A stretch of DNA of 64,000 bases. It comes from Balneatrix alpica DSM 16621 (GTDB lineage Bacteria; Pseudomonadota; Gammaproteobacteria; Pseudomonadales; Balneatricaceae). Position numbers and translations under genes: made by a program. Of the stretch, positions 35,920 through 46,391 are shown one piece after another. A model generated the notes under the pieces. That model had not been told where the DNA came from, did not search any database, and was given only the letters and a program-made list of their open reading frames with translations. The stretch is taken from assembly GCF_000619885.1 (NCBI RefSeq), contig NZ_KK211039.1, positions 337,589 to 401,588 of the forward strand, in the 5' to 3' direction. Within the stretch, counting starts at the first letter, position 1. The number at the start of each line of letters is the position of its first letter.

Positions 35920-36939
35920 TCAAGCCTGTGCCTGTATTTTTGCCAAGGACTGCGCCAGGCGTTGCGGCACGCGATGCCTTGCTACTTGGGCAGCATAGTG
36001 CAAGGCCGCCAAGAAGGCATCCTCATCCGCACCACCATGACTCTTAATCACACCTCCGCGCAGCCCTAATAGCATAGCACCGTTACGTACGCCGGGCTCA
36101 AAGCGCCTTGCCCAGCTCCGCAAAGCCGGACGCAACGCCGCAGCCAACACCCGAGTATGCCAGCGCGACTGCAAGTACTCCTTCAATGAACCCAACAGCA
36201 AGCGTGCAACCCCTTCCCCTGTTTTCAAGGCCACATTACCGCTAAAACCATCGCAGACAATGACATCAACACTACCTGAAAAAAGCGTATTTCCCTCTAC
36301 GTAACCACGAAACTCAATCGCAGAGAGCGCTTCCAGTACCCGTGCTGCCTCCTGGATACGTGCAATGCCCTTAGTATGCTCAACCCCCACATTAAGCAGC
36401 GCCACTCTGGGGCAGGAGAGTTCATCAAGCGCCATGGCCAGGGCAGCGCCTAGCTGAGCAAATTGCACCAGTTGCGCAGCCCCTGCTTCCAGATTAGCAC
36501 CGACATCAAGCAAATAACTGTGTCCATAGCGGGTGGGTATCGCCGTGGCAATAGCAGGCCGCTCCACCCCTTCTAGCATGCCTAGTACTTTCCAGGCCAT
36601 TGCCATCAGTGCTCCGGTATTACCTGCACTTAAAGCAACATCAGCCTGCGCAGCCGCAACACTCTCCAGCATCCGGTAAAGCGATGAGTCCTGCTTATTA
36701 CGTAATGCACTAGAAGGTTTTTCTTCCATGCCTACCTGTTGACTACAAGCAACAAGCGCACAACGACACTGGTCTTGGCCAAGAGATGATAGAAATGGAG
36801 CAACAACCTCGGGATCACCCATTAAATGCAGATGAATATGAGGATCAGCGGAGAGAAAGCGGGCAATAGCGGGGAGAGTAATGCGGGGACCGAAGTCCCC
36901 GCCCATCACATCAACTGCAATGGTTAAGCGATTAGACAA
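35920..36939 (-). CDS. plsX: Phosphate acyltransferase PlsX, TTG start
   Basis: This 339-residue enzyme makes acyl-phosphate from acyl-ACP for phospholipid synthesis. The N-terminus AVDVMGGDFGPR, the middle LDVGANLEAG and CDGFSGNVALKTGEG match the family. The only start that preserves the conserved N-terminus is TTG at 36939, two bases after the rpmF stop, so translation is probably coupled to rpmF. Confidence 0.95.
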   Translation of the reverse strand: MSNRLTIAVDVMGGDFGPRITLPAIARFLSADPHIHLHLMGDPEVVAPFLSSLGQDQCRCALVACSQQVGMEEKPSSALRNKQDSSLYRMLESVAAAQADVALSAGNTGALMAMAWKVLGMLEGVERPAIATAIPTRYGHSYLLDVGANLEAGAAQLVQFAQLGAALAMALDELSCPRVALLNVGVEHTKGIARIQEAARVLEALSAIEFRGYVEGNTLFSGSVDVIVCDGFSGNVALKTGEGVARLLLGSLKEYLQSRWHTRVLAAALRPALRSWARRFEPGVRNGAMLLGLRGGVIKSHGGADEDAFLAALHYAAQVARHRVPQRLAQSLAKIQAQA

Positions 36940-36941
36940 GA

Positions 36942-37124
36942 TCAGTCTTCAGACTTGCCTGCAATCACTTGACGACCACGGTAAAAACCGTCGGGAGTAA
37001 CGTGGTGACGCAGGTGAGTTTCACCGCTAGTCGGGTCGATGCTCAGCGCAGGTGCAACCAGCGCATCATGAGAACGACGCATACCACGCTTAGAACGGGT
37101 TTTACGGTTCTGTTGTACTGCCAT
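36942..37124 (-). CDS. rpmF: 50S ribosomal protein bL32
   Basis: This 60-residue basic protein has the bL32 signature [20 protein letters not shown] and the tail [17 protein letters not shown]. It lacks the zinc-binding cysteine pairs found in some bL32 forms, as is usual for gammaproteobacteria. It lies between yceD and plsX, the standard position. Confidence 0.98.
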   Translation of the reverse strand: MAVQQNRKTRSKRGMRRSHDALVAPALSIDPTSGETHLRHHVTPDGFYRGRQVIAGKSED

Positions 37125-37147
37125 GACAAAGAAGCTCCTAAGTCAAA

Positions 37148-37660
37148 TTACTTTTTCAGTTGTGCTAACACAGCAAAAGGATTGGACGCTGGCCTTTCGT
37201 CCACCTCAGATTGGACCGGCTCCCCGAACTCAGTTTGCACTTCACAATCGTCGTGCATAGCCACCAGAGGCAGCGCCAAGATCAGTTCGTCTTCCAGCAC
37301 CGGAAGCAACTCCACCTGCTCCTCACTGACGATCATCGGATCGTAGTAAGAAGGCAAAGCAGCTGCTGCTTCATCGTGCCATGCCATTCCCATAGAGAGC
37401 TCTGTCTCTAGCGTCTTTACAACAGGCGTCAAGCAACGCTGACAAATCAACGTCACCTGGGTCTGAAGCTGACCACGCATATAGCGCAAGCCCTCTTCAT
37501 CTACGCCAAATTGCAGCTGCGCTTTTACTGCTCCCTCGGAGCCCTGCAGCGACTCACAAAGGCGCGCAAAATGGGAAAGGGGCAACTCCCCGGACCAGGA
37601 GAAGCCTTTTTCAGCCCACTTACGTGGATTAATAATTGCCGGAAATGCTTGATTCGACAT
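37148..37660 (-). CDS. yceD: YceD (DUF177) protein
   Basis: This 170-residue protein is of the YceD family, implicated in 23S rRNA accumulation. It carries ICQRCLTPV near residue 95 and the acidic VELLPVLEDELILALPLV region typical of the family. It opens the rpmF-plsX-fab transcript and is divergent from maf, with a gap of 99 bases that should hold both promoters. Confidence 0.93.
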   Translation of the reverse strand: MSNQAFPAIINPRKWAEKGFSWSGELPLSHFARLCESLQGSEGAVKAQLQFGVDEEGLRYMRGQLQTQVTLICQRCLTPVVKTLETELSMGMAWHDEAAAALPSYYDPMIVSEEQVELLPVLEDELILALPLVAMHDDCEVQTEFGEPVQSEVDERPASNPFAVLAQLKK

Positions 37661-37759
37661 AAGCGCGCAATGATATTCACCAAGCTAATTGGTGTCAAAG
37701 CCAAAAGTATGATTTAACGGCTAAAATACCGCACCCTCTACAGCCGCAAGGTGAATAAC

Positions 37760-38338
37760 ATGCCTGCTATAGTATTAGCATCAACCAGTCCTTATAGACG
37801 TCAGCTATTAGAACGGCTGCTGCCAGAATTTATTTGCGCTGCCCCCGATGCGGATGAAACACCCCTTCCCAGGGAGCAACCTCAGGCATTAGCTGAGCGG
37901 TTAGCTCAAGCCAAAGCACTTAGCCTTGCCAAACACTATCAGGACGCCATTATTATTGGCTCTGATCAAGTTGCCAGTTGTCAGGGCAATATCCTGGGTA
38001 AACCCGGAACTTACAGCCAAGCACTAGCGCAACTTCTCGCTTGCCAAGGGCAACGCGTCACATTCTACACTGGCCTGTGCCTGCATCATACCCAAAGCGG
38101 TAAAACTTCTAGCTGGGTTGAGCCCTTTCATGTGCATTTTCGCCAACTGAGCCAAACACAGCTGGAAAATTACTTATTGCGTGAGCAGCCTTATGACTGC
38201 GCTGGCAGTTTTAAAATGGAAGGATTGGGAATTGCGTTGTTTGAGCGTTTAGAAGGAGATGATCCGAATGCTCTGATCGGGCTCCCCCTGATTCGCCTTG
38301 TTTCCATGCTAAGCGATCAGGGGGTAAACATTTTGTAA
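37760..38338 (+). CDS. Maf-family nucleotide pyrophosphatase (YceF-like)
   Basis: This 192-residue protein of the Maf family hydrolyses non-canonical nucleotides; the YceF branch prefers 7-methyl-GTP. Seen are LASTSPYRRQLLERL, the catalytic Asp in IIGSDQVASCQGNILGKP and YDCAGSFKMEGLG. The ATG at 37760 has AAGG upstream and gives the usual N-terminus; a GTG nine bases earlier is rejected. The neighbouring yceD-rpmF-plsX genes favour the YceF subtype. Confidence 0.93.
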   Translation: MPAIVLASTSPYRRQLLERLLPEFICAAPDADETPLPREQPQALAERLAQAKALSLAKHYQDAIIIGSDQVASCQGNILGKPGTYSQALAQLLACQGQRVTFYTGLCLHHTQSGKTSSWVEPFHVHFRQLSQTQLENYLLREQPYDCAGSFKMEGLGIALFERLEGDDPNALIGLPLIRLVSMLSDQGVNIL

Positions 38339-38350
38339 AAGTGTTCCCAC

Positions 38351-39364
38351 CTAACGCAGTTGTAAATGGCTTTGGGTGAGGATGCGGGCCATGCCCTCAC
38401 CCACCATCACGCCAAACTCTTTCGCAAGCTGTTCAAACCGGCTCGGTTCGGGACGGTAATTCACTAAATCAGGCGCACCCACGACATCTCGAGCCACCGT
38501 ATCAACACTAGCCAGGGCATCAATCAGCCCTAACTGCAGTGCTTGCTGCCCTGTCCAGACCAGCCCCGAAAACAACTCAGGGGACTCTTTCAAGCGCTCG
38601 CCTCGCCCACGCTGCACCTGCTCAATGAACTGCTTGTGGGTGGTATCCAATACCTGCTGCCACAACTCATCCACTTTGGCAGAGCGCGGACTAAAGGGAT
38701 CAAGAAAGTTTTTATATTCGCCAGCCGTTAGTGCACGACGTTCAATACCGAGCTTGTCCATTAAACCGACAAAGCCAAAGCCGGCAGATATCACTCCAAT
38801 GGAGCCAACCAAACTTGCCTTATCCGCATAGATTTTATCCGCCGCCGCGGCTACGTAATAACCACCCGAGGCACCAATATCACTAATCACCGCGTAAAGT
38901 GGTTTTTGTGGGTGAGTAGTCCGCAGGCGTATGATTTCGTCATAGATATAACCCGCCTGCACCGGACTACCACCAGGACTATTAATATGCAGAATGACAG
39001 CTTTTGCCGTGGGCTCATCATAAGCATCACGTAAAGCTTGAATGATCACCTCAGCATTGGCGTCTTCTTCATCCGCAATCACGCCACGGATATCGACTAA
39101 CGCCGTATGCTCTTTGGGACTCACCTGCCCTTGCTGCCAACCAGGCAAAAACGCCAGCATTAACAATGCAGCCAAGTAGCCGAACGTTAAAAACTTAAAG
39201 AAAATACCCCAACGGCGTGCTCGGCGCTGCTCTTGAAACAACCCCATCACCAGCTTTTCAATCAGCCTCCACTCACGCTTGGACAAGTCCTTCTTAGCTA
39301 AAGCCTCTTGCAGCTGCTGCTCACTTGATGCCTGCTCCTGCTTCGGAGCCTCCCACTCACTCAC
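38351..39364 (-). CDS. sppA: Signal peptide peptidase SppA, short form (S49)
   Basis: This protein of about 337 residues has one membrane helix (FLTFGYLAALLMLAFLPGW). A single S49 domain follows, with SDIGASGGYYVAAAADKIYA (catalytic Ser) and GEYKNFLDPFSPRS (catalytic Lys). It degrades leftover signal peptides in the membrane. The GTG at 39364 is chosen because AGGAG lies seven bases upstream and it overlaps the HAD stop as GTGA; a TTG nine codons earlier (39391) is possible. Confidence 0.93.
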   Translation of the reverse strand: MSEWEAPKQEQASSEQQLQEALAKKDLSKREWRLIEKLVMGLFQEQRRARRWGIFFKFLTFGYLAALLMLAFLPGWQQGQVSPKEHTALVDIRGVIADEEDANAEVIIQALRDAYDEPTAKAVILHINSPGGSPVQAGYIYDEIIRLRTTHPQKPLYAVISDIGASGGYYVAAAADKIYADKASLVGSIGVISAGFGFVGLMDKLGIERRALTAGEYKNFLDPFSPRSAKVDELWQQVLDTTHKQFIEQVQRGRGERLKESPELFSGLVWTGQQALQLGLIDALASVDTVARDVVGAPDLVNYRPEPSRFEQLAKEFGVMVGEGMARILTQSHLQLR

Positions 39365-40029
39365 ACCTTCACTCCTCTTGTACTGAGCCAATGGGGCAAT
39401 GCTCGGATATCCTCCAACACCCCATCCAACGGATATGCAGACAGTCGCGCGACATCATGGACACCATAGGTCACCGCCACCCTCGGCATCGCAGCAGCTT
39501 GCGCCATCGCCATGTCATAACTGGTATCCCCCACCATAACAGCCTCACTGGCTTGCACCTGAGCAACTTCAAGCAGTTGGTACAACATCAATGGATCTGG
39601 CTTGGAGGCGGTTTCATCAGCACAGCGACTATGAGCAAAGTAGCGATCCAACCCCGTTTTAGCAAAAACCCGGTTCAGACCCCGACGACTCTTACCTGTG
39701 GCTACCGCCAGACTGAGTCCAGCCTGCTGCAATTGCTCTAACACTTGCTCTGCTCCGCTAAACAGCGGACTGGGTTGCTGCTCGGCAGCAATAAAGTAGT
39801 CCACATAGTTCTGCCGCACCTGTTGCCGCTCTTGCGCACTCGCCTGAGGCAGCAGATCCATCAGGTATTCCGGTAGCCCCAAGCCTATACGCGATAAAAT
39901 CGCCTGGGAGTCCGGCACAGGCAAGCCCACCTCTGCAATCGCCGCCGCCATACAATCATGGATGCGTTGACCTGAATTCATCAGGGTGCCATCCCAATCG
40001 AAGATGACTAACTTAATGGATTGTTGCAT
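39361..40029 (-). CDS. HAD-IA family phosphatase (phosphoglycolate phosphatase-like)
   Basis: This 222-residue haloacid dehalogenase-type hydrolase has motif I FDWDGTLMNS (nucleophile Asp), motif II VATGKSR, motif III Lys in SKPDPLM and motif IV MVGDTSYDMAMA. The position before sppA is where pseudomonads encode a Gph-like HAD next to rluC. The substrate is not certain. It overlaps sppA by four bases. Confidence 0.92.
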   Translation of the reverse strand: MQQSIKLVIFDWDGTLMNSGQRIHDCMAAAIAEVGLPVPDSQAILSRIGLGLPEYLMDLLPQASAQERQQVRQNYVDYFIAAEQQPSPLFSGAEQVLEQLQQAGLSLAVATGKSRRGLNRVFAKTGLDRYFAHSRCADETASKPDPLMLYQLLEVAQVQASEAVMVGDTSYDMAMAQAAAMPRVAVTYGVHDVARLSAYPLDGVLEDIRALPHWLSTRGVKV

Positions 40030-40060
40030 AGCACCTAAAAGATAACGGTATAAAGTGGAT

Positions 40061-40765
40061 TTAAGCCCAAGGCCGAGTCACAGACTTCAACTTGTAGCGA
40101 CTGCCTGGGTGCAATAACCGCGCACAACTAACCAACATACCGGCTGACCAGGTACGCCGACTCACTTGGATGCAGGGTTCAGTGGTGCTGATATCCAATA
40201 GCTGAGCCGCCCCCAAGTCAGGCAGTACCGCCTCCACCACATGCTCAAACTCAGACAGTGGACGCACCTGCATCAGGTATTCATGTGGAGTTAAACGGCT
40301 AAAGTCCTGTTCTAAATATTCAGGTACAGCCTGCGGATTAACATAACGATCTTCCAGTTGAATGGGCACGTTATCCTCACAGTGAATAATCACGGAATGA
40401 TACACCCAGGCCCCTGGCTTTAAGCCCAGCTGATGAGCAACCGCCTCACTGGCAGTCACCCGCTGCAGACCTAGCATTCGACTTGAATAGCGGTGCCCTC
40501 GCCCCCGTACTTCTTCCGCAATATTACGCAGCTCCAGCAATGGCGACTCAGCACGATGATCTTTGACATAGGTGCCATCACCTGCAAAACGCTCCAGTAA
40601 ACCTTCCGCCACCAGATCACGGATAGCCTTGTTCACTGTCATCCGGCTAACCCCAAAGCGTTCGGCCAATGCCACTTCAGCGGGAATCTTACTGCCTACT
40701 GCAAAGTGCCGATCGTTAATACCGCTACGAATAAAATCAATGATTTGCTGATAACGCGGCTTCAT
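40061..40765 (-). CDS. HutC-like GntR/UTRA transcriptional regulator
   Basis: This 234-residue regulator has an N-terminal GntR winged helix (IPAEVALAERFGVSRMTVNK) and a UTRA effector domain. The domain matches HutC closely: SPLLELRNIAEEVRGRGHRY, then HCEDNVPIQLEDRYVNPQ and EHVVEAVLPD. HutC senses urocanate and represses histidine-utilisation genes. No hut gene is in the window; instead it overlaps by four bases an alpha/beta hydrolase gene that precedes it in the transcript. It may control hut genes elsewhere or a different pathway. Confidence 0.88.
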   Translation of the reverse strand: MKPRYQQIIDFIRSGINDRHFAVGSKIPAEVALAERFGVSRMTVNKAIRDLVAEGLLERFAGDGTYVKDHRAESPLLELRNIAEEVRGRGHRYSSRMLGLQRVTASEAVAHQLGLKPGAWVYHSVIIHCEDNVPIQLEDRYVNPQAVPEYLEQDFSRLTPHEYLMQVRPLSEFEHVVEAVLPDLGAAQLLDISTTEPCIQVSRRTWSAGMLVSCARLLHPGSRYKLKSVTRPWA

Positions 40766-41646
40766 AGGCCTCCCTGCGTATGCAGCTCAAAATAATGGCT
40801 GTCTTCATTTAATAACCAGGCCAACTGGCGCGGCTTTTGATATGGCAAAGCATGATCAGTTCCCTTCAGTTGGTGATAACGCCAACCAAAGTGCTGCTGT
40901 AACTGTGCATAGTGTTGATGCAAAGCCGCTGGACTACGCCCACCGGCAATCAAACTCACCTGCGATCCCAGAGCCTCGAACAATGCCGTGCGATCCAATT
41001 GTTGGGCGGCGCGATTAACCGCATCCAAGGCATTGGCAAAACCTAGCGCCCGCTCCGCCAACCGTGCAATTGTCATCTGCTCAGTATGTTCGGACTTGTT
41101 GCGATGAGGAGATATATTGTCCAGAAAAATTCGAATCCCCTCTTCTGGACTACTGGAGCGGCGAATCAGTTGAGCGGCATCTGCATAACGCTGGCGCAGC
41201 TCCCGTACTGCACTGATATCCTCACGATCAAAGAGTGCTGGCTCAATTAACATTAGCTGAGCAAAGCGTTGAGGCTGCTGTTGCTTTAATAAGCTGGCCA
41301 CCAACCCACCAAAGGAATACCCCACCAGGTCACAACTCTGCCAAGCTAATTGATCGAGCAGTGTTTGTAGATCCACCACCACATCCTGCACCTCAAATGC
41401 GTGCTCCTGCCCATCATGGAAATACGTTTTTGCCATACCACGTAAATCCGGCACTAGAATGCTGCTCCAGTGAGTCAAATGGGGCACAACCATATCCCAC
41501 GTCAGCTCCCCCCCTACCCCCGCACCATGAAGTAGCAGTGCCTGTCGCGCCTGAGGGCAGGCGGCATTCTGATACAGCCGATAGCTTAAGCACACCTTAT
41601 CGAGTTTTATTTCCTCAACGGTAACGGTATAAGAAGCAACACTCAT
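40762..41646 (-). CDS. Alpha/beta hydrolase
   Basis: This 294-residue hydrolase has the oxyanion-hole region LLHGAGVGG near residue 40, nucleophile Ser111 in VGYSFGGLVA and catalytic His in KGTDHALPY near 269. No signal peptide is seen. The ATG at 41646 is preferred over a GTG six codons upstream; the ribosome site is weak for both. It is transcribed first and overlaps the HutC-like regulator gene, an uncommon partnership. Esterase, lactonase or C-C hydrolase activity is possible; I cannot name the substrate. Confidence 0.88.
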   Translation of the reverse strand: MSVASYTVTVEEIKLDKVCLSYRLYQNAACPQARQALLLHGAGVGGELTWDMVVPHLTHWSSILVPDLRGMAKTYFHDGQEHAFEVQDVVVDLQTLLDQLAWQSCDLVGYSFGGLVASLLKQQQPQRFAQLMLIEPALFDREDISAVRELRQRYADAAQLIRRSSSPEEGIRIFLDNISPHRNKSEHTEQMTIARLAERALGFANALDAVNRAAQQLDRTALFEALGSQVSLIAGGRSPAALHQHYAQLQQHFGWRYHQLKGTDHALPYQKPRQLAWLLNEDSHYFELHTQGGL

Positions 41647-41745
41647 ACAGAATAAGACGCCCACATAATAAATGAAGGCGTTAAGCCTACACCTTTGTAT
41701 AACGAGTGGGTAGAATGCCGCCTTCTTTGCCGGGAGTCCTAGTCA

Positions 41746-43122
41746 GTGGCATTGATTGAAGCGCTTCCTTATCGCGCCAGTGTTGAGGTCTTTCCCCTCC
41801 TGCGTGAGGGACCGTATCCCGTTTTGCTTGATAGCAATGCGGGTGAGCACCAAGCCGATCACACTCGTCAGGGTCGTTATGACATCCTGACGGCAGACCC
41901 TCTGCTGCGCTTAGTCGGCGACAGCAATGGCTGTCGTCTCTATGATAGCGAGCAGCGGCTTATGCCCTGCGCCAGCGATCCTTTCTGCGCCATGCAGGAA
42001 CTATTGAACGAGTACCCATCCTGTCCCGAGCAACATCTACCTTTCACCGGTGGAGTGATTGGCTATTGGGGCTATGACCTTGGCCGCTTAGTGGAAACCT
42101 TACCTCAGCAGGCAAATGCTGATATCCATCTGCCCTGGATGCAGGCTAACTTATATCTCTGGGCGGTCATCACTGACCATCAACAACAGCAGAGCTGGCT
42201 AGTCAGCCACCCTCAGTGCCCACCATCACTGCTGCACAAATGGCGCCAACGCCTATTGCAACCAGCCGCTCCAGCACTTCCCACTGCGTCTTTCCAACTT
42301 AACCGCGCCTGGCAAAGTAACCTTAGCCGAGCCGACTATGGCAAACGCTTTCGCCGCATTCAGGAATACATTCGCTCAGGGGACTGCTATCAGGTCAACT
42401 TGGCACAGCGCTTCCAGGCACCTTATCAAGGGGATACCTGGCAAGCCTATCTACGCCTGCGTCAAGCCGCACCGACTCCCTTTGCCGCTTACCTGCCCTG
42501 GCAGGGAGGAGATGTACTGAGCCTGTCACCAGAACGCTTTTTGCAGGTGCGCGAACTTCAGGTAGAAACCAAGCCAATCAAAGGCACCCGTCCGCGGGCA
42601 CAAGACCCGCGCATCGACCAGGAAAATGCTCAGGCACTATTACATAGCCCGAAAGATCGCGCAGAAAACCTGATGATCGTTGATCTGCTGCGTAATGATC
42701 TGGGGCGTAGCTGTATTATTGGTTCGGTCAAAGTGCCCAAACTGTTTGCGATTGAGAGCTATCCCAATGTGCATCATCTGGTCACAACTATTAGCGGTCG
42801 TTTGCAGCGCTCCCAGGATCGAGTTCCTTTATTAAAAGGTTGCTTCCCCGGTGGCTCTATTACCGGTGCCCCCAAAGTCAGGGCAATGGAAATCATCGAA
42901 GAACTTGAGCCCCATAGGCGCAGCCTCTACTGCGGTAGCATTGGCTACCTCAGCCTCAACGGGCAAATGGACACCAACATCAGCATTCGCACTCTTATTG
43001 CCCACCAGCAACAATTATATTGCTGGGCCGGTGGCGGGATAGTCGCGGACTCAGATGAAGAAGCGGAATATCAGGAAACCCTCAGTAAAGTGGGCAACCT
43101 GCTGCAAGCACTACGCGACTGA
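41746..43122 (+). CDS. pabB: Aminodeoxychorismate synthase component I
   Basis: This 458-residue chorismate-utilising enzyme forms 4-amino-4-deoxychorismate with the glutaminase PabA. The diagnostic PIKGTRPR (Lys characteristic of PabB rather than TrpE) is present, with VDLLRNDLGRS, GGSITGAPKVRAMEIIEELE and YCWAGGGIVADSD. GTG start with GGGAG upstream. It is not next to pabA or pabC (31625-32446). A bidirectional terminator follows. Confidence 0.94.
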   Translation: MALIEALPYRASVEVFPLLREGPYPVLLDSNAGEHQADHTRQGRYDILTADPLLRLVGDSNGCRLYDSEQRLMPCASDPFCAMQELLNEYPSCPEQHLPFTGGVIGYWGYDLGRLVETLPQQANADIHLPWMQANLYLWAVITDHQQQQSWLVSHPQCPPSLLHKWRQRLLQPAAPALPTASFQLNRAWQSNLSRADYGKRFRRIQEYIRSGDCYQVNLAQRFQAPYQGDTWQAYLRLRQAAPTPFAAYLPWQGGDVLSLSPERFLQVRELQVETKPIKGTRPRAQDPRIDQENAQALLHSPKDRAENLMIVDLLRNDLGRSCIIGSVKVPKLFAIESYPNVHHLVTTISGRLQRSQDRVPLLKGCFPGGSITGAPKVRAMEIIEELEPHRRSLYCGSIGYLSLNGQMDTNISIRTLIAHQQQLYCWAGGGIVADSDEEAEYQETLSKVGNLLQALRD

Positions 43123-43146
43123 GTTCACCCTCGCACACTTGTAATG

Positions 43147-43174
43147 AAAAAGGGGCTACATCGAGCCCCTTCTT
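43147..43174. terminator. Bidirectional terminator between pabB and cysB
   Basis: AAGGGGCT pairs with AGCCCCTT around a six-base loop (43150-43171). A-rich sequence lies before it and T-rich sequence after it, so it can stop transcription from both the plus-strand pabB and the minus-strand cysB. Confidence 0.85.
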
Positions 43175-43207
43175 TACGCCTTATACGCCTCAAGTGACAG
43201 GTACAAC

Positions 43208-44200
<993 letters not shown>

Positions 44201-44293
44201 TCAGTTATAAAAAGAGGCTTATGTATTCCGTTACAGAATAATTTAGAGAAGAGTCCCACAAAGCTCAAGCAAGAACTTTATCTTACCTAGTGT

Positions 44294-46180
44294 TTACAGG
44301 CGTCCACGTAATGCGAGCAGCTGTTCAGCCGTTAGCACCCCTGCCCATGTCAACTCAGGACGATATTGGCCATCCGCTCCATAGAAAGCTAATGCCGGTG
44401 GGCCAATCAAACGGTAATGCTGATACATCTGGCTATGCTCCGCCGTATTAGCGGTCAAATCAATTTTGACCAAATGCACATCAGCAAAGGCGTTCACCAC
44501 CTGTGCATCGCTAAACACGAAGTACTCCAGCTCTTTGCAGGAGATACACCAGTCGGCATAAAAATCCAGCATCACAGGCTTCCCTTCCTGCGCTGCCTGC
44601 AGCAGCTCAGCATCCAATTGCGCTTGTGTACTGACCAACTTAAACGCCAAACCCTGCCTAGCAGCGCTCACCCCAGCCGCCCCACCCCCCGCAAAGGGTT
44701 GTAATGGTTTGAGCACATTGTGACCGCCTGCTGCGGCACCCACCAGCAATAAAACGCCATAGAACGCCAGCAACAACCCCAAAGCCTGCCACGTCCTCCC
44801 CCAGCCACTGGCGCTGGGTCGTCCTACCACACCTAACGCAAACATCGACACGACCAATAGCAAACCCAGCAAGGCCATGCTCAGGGTGGCATCAAGCAAA
44901 CGTGCCAGTATCCACCAGGCCATAAACAGCAAGAGCACACCGAAGGCTTGCTTGACCTTATGCATCCAGGCGCCGGCCCGCGGCAGCCAGTGACCCGCTG
45001 ATCCTCCCAACACCAGCAATGGCACTCCCATGCCCATACTGAGCACAAATAAAGCCGCGCCTCCTAACCAAGGATCGCCTTGTTGGCCAATAAAAAGCAG
45101 GGCTCCCGCCAACGGCGCCGCAACACAGGGCCCCATTATCAAGGCTGATAATACCCCCATCACCGCCACACCACGCCAACTGCCGCCGCGCTGACGCTGA
45201 CTCAATTCAGTCAAGTAGCTTTGTATGGCATTCGGCATTTGCAGGTTGAATACGCCAAACATCGCCAGTGCAAACAGTAAAAAAAACAACGCTGTTAGCA
45301 ACAACACTCCCGGCATCTGTAGCCAAACCTGAATATTGGCACCAAACAAGCCGGCAATGACTCCCGCCGAGGTATAAGTCAGTGCCATCGACACGACGTA
45401 AACCAGAGCCAGGCAAAAGCCACGCCAGGCTGTGAGTTGCCGCTGTCCGGCCAGAATGCTGGACAGAATCGGCAACATAGGAAACACACAGGGAGTCAGA
45501 GCCAATCCCAAACCTGCCACAAAGAAAATGGCCAACACCAACCACCAGGGTTGGCGCTCTAGCAAGCTGACAAATTCAAACTGCCCTGCCTGCCACCAAT
45601 TAGAGCTACTGCTAAGAGCCGATACAGTCGCCGGCGGAGGAGTCACCCCTTGCCCTTGTGGCAAGACCTGCCCTGCCGAGCCCTGAGCAGCATTGGTTTG
45701 GAGGACCGCTTGACTGTTCGCCAACCCTGCTCCAGCGGCCAAAGGCGCAACTTGGCTGACCTTCACCTCCTTGCTCACAGGGGGATAACAAATTCCACCT
45801 TCCCAACAACCCTGATAGGTGACTTTGATCACATCATCCGCCGGGCCACTCAGCGCACTGGCCATATCGACTTCCAGTGTCACTTCCTGGTAATACACCT
45901 CTACTTGGCCGAATAGTGGATCATCCTTGCTTTGTGAAGGAGGATAACGACGCTCCAGCAATAACACAGGGCCAGGGTTGCTCAACTCCACCTTATCCCG
46001 ATAGAGGTAATAGCCGTCCGTAATCAGCCAGTTAAGAATCAGTTGATTACCTTGCTGTACCGCCGAAAATTGATAAGCCTGCTCAACCTCAAGCGGGCCT
46101 TCAGCCTGCGAGGAGAAAAGCCCAGCCCAGCTGGGCAGCACTAACACTAAACCAATCAATCCAACTAGACGCGCAAACAT
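44294..46180 (-). CDS. dsbD: Thiol:disulfide interchange protein DsbD
   Basis: This 628-residue membrane protein passes electrons from cytoplasmic thioredoxin to the periplasm. It has a signal peptide and an alpha domain with Cys125 and Cys131 in GCWEGGICYPP. A polytopic beta domain follows with Cys231 in LALTPCVFPM and Cys352 in MGPCVAAPL. The C-terminal gamma thioredoxin domain has DWCISCKEL. All three redox pairs are intact. A linker of about 60 residues rich in Gln/Pro/Ser lies between alpha and beta domains. Confidence 0.96.
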   Translation of the reverse strand: MFARLVGLIGLVLVLPSWAGLFSSQAEGPLEVEQAYQFSAVQQGNQLILNWLITDGYYLYRDKVELSNPGPVLLLERRYPPSQSKDDPLFGQVEVYYQEVTLEVDMASALSGPADDVIKVTYQGCWEGGICYPPVSKEVKVSQVAPLAAGAGLANSQAVLQTNAAQGSAGQVLPQGQGVTPPPATVSALSSSSNWWQAGQFEFVSLLERQPWWLVLAIFFVAGLGLALTPCVFPMLPILSSILAGQRQLTAWRGFCLALVYVVSMALTYTSAGVIAGLFGANIQVWLQMPGVLLLTALFFLLFALAMFGVFNLQMPNAIQSYLTELSQRQRGGSWRGVAVMGVLSALIMGPCVAAPLAGALLFIGQQGDPWLGGAALFVLSMGMGVPLLVLGGSAGHWLPRAGAWMHKVKQAFGVLLLFMAWWILARLLDATLSMALLGLLLVVSMFALGVVGRPSASGWGRTWQALGLLLAFYGVLLLVGAAAGGHNVLKPLQPFAGGGAAGVSAARQGLAFKLVSTQAQLDAELLQAAQEGKPVMLDFYADWCISCKELEYFVFSDAQVVNAFADVHLVKIDLTANTAEHSQMYQHYRLIGPPALAFYGADGQYRPELTWAGVLTAEQLLALRGRL

Positions 46181-46391
46181 AGAGGCTCCTCACTTCGGTG
46201 CCCGTTCGACCCTGGGTCAATCTAAGAGTTCCGCAGGCATTATCCATATTTTCGTCTTAGCGCCCAGCTTCAAGGCTTAAGTCGCCTCCTTGACTGTGGT
46301 ACAACATCAGCGGGGACGACTTAGTCGTTAGGGTATAAAGAAGGCTTCCACGAAGGAGCCTCAGATTTCAGGGCAATGCCCAGGTAACAAC

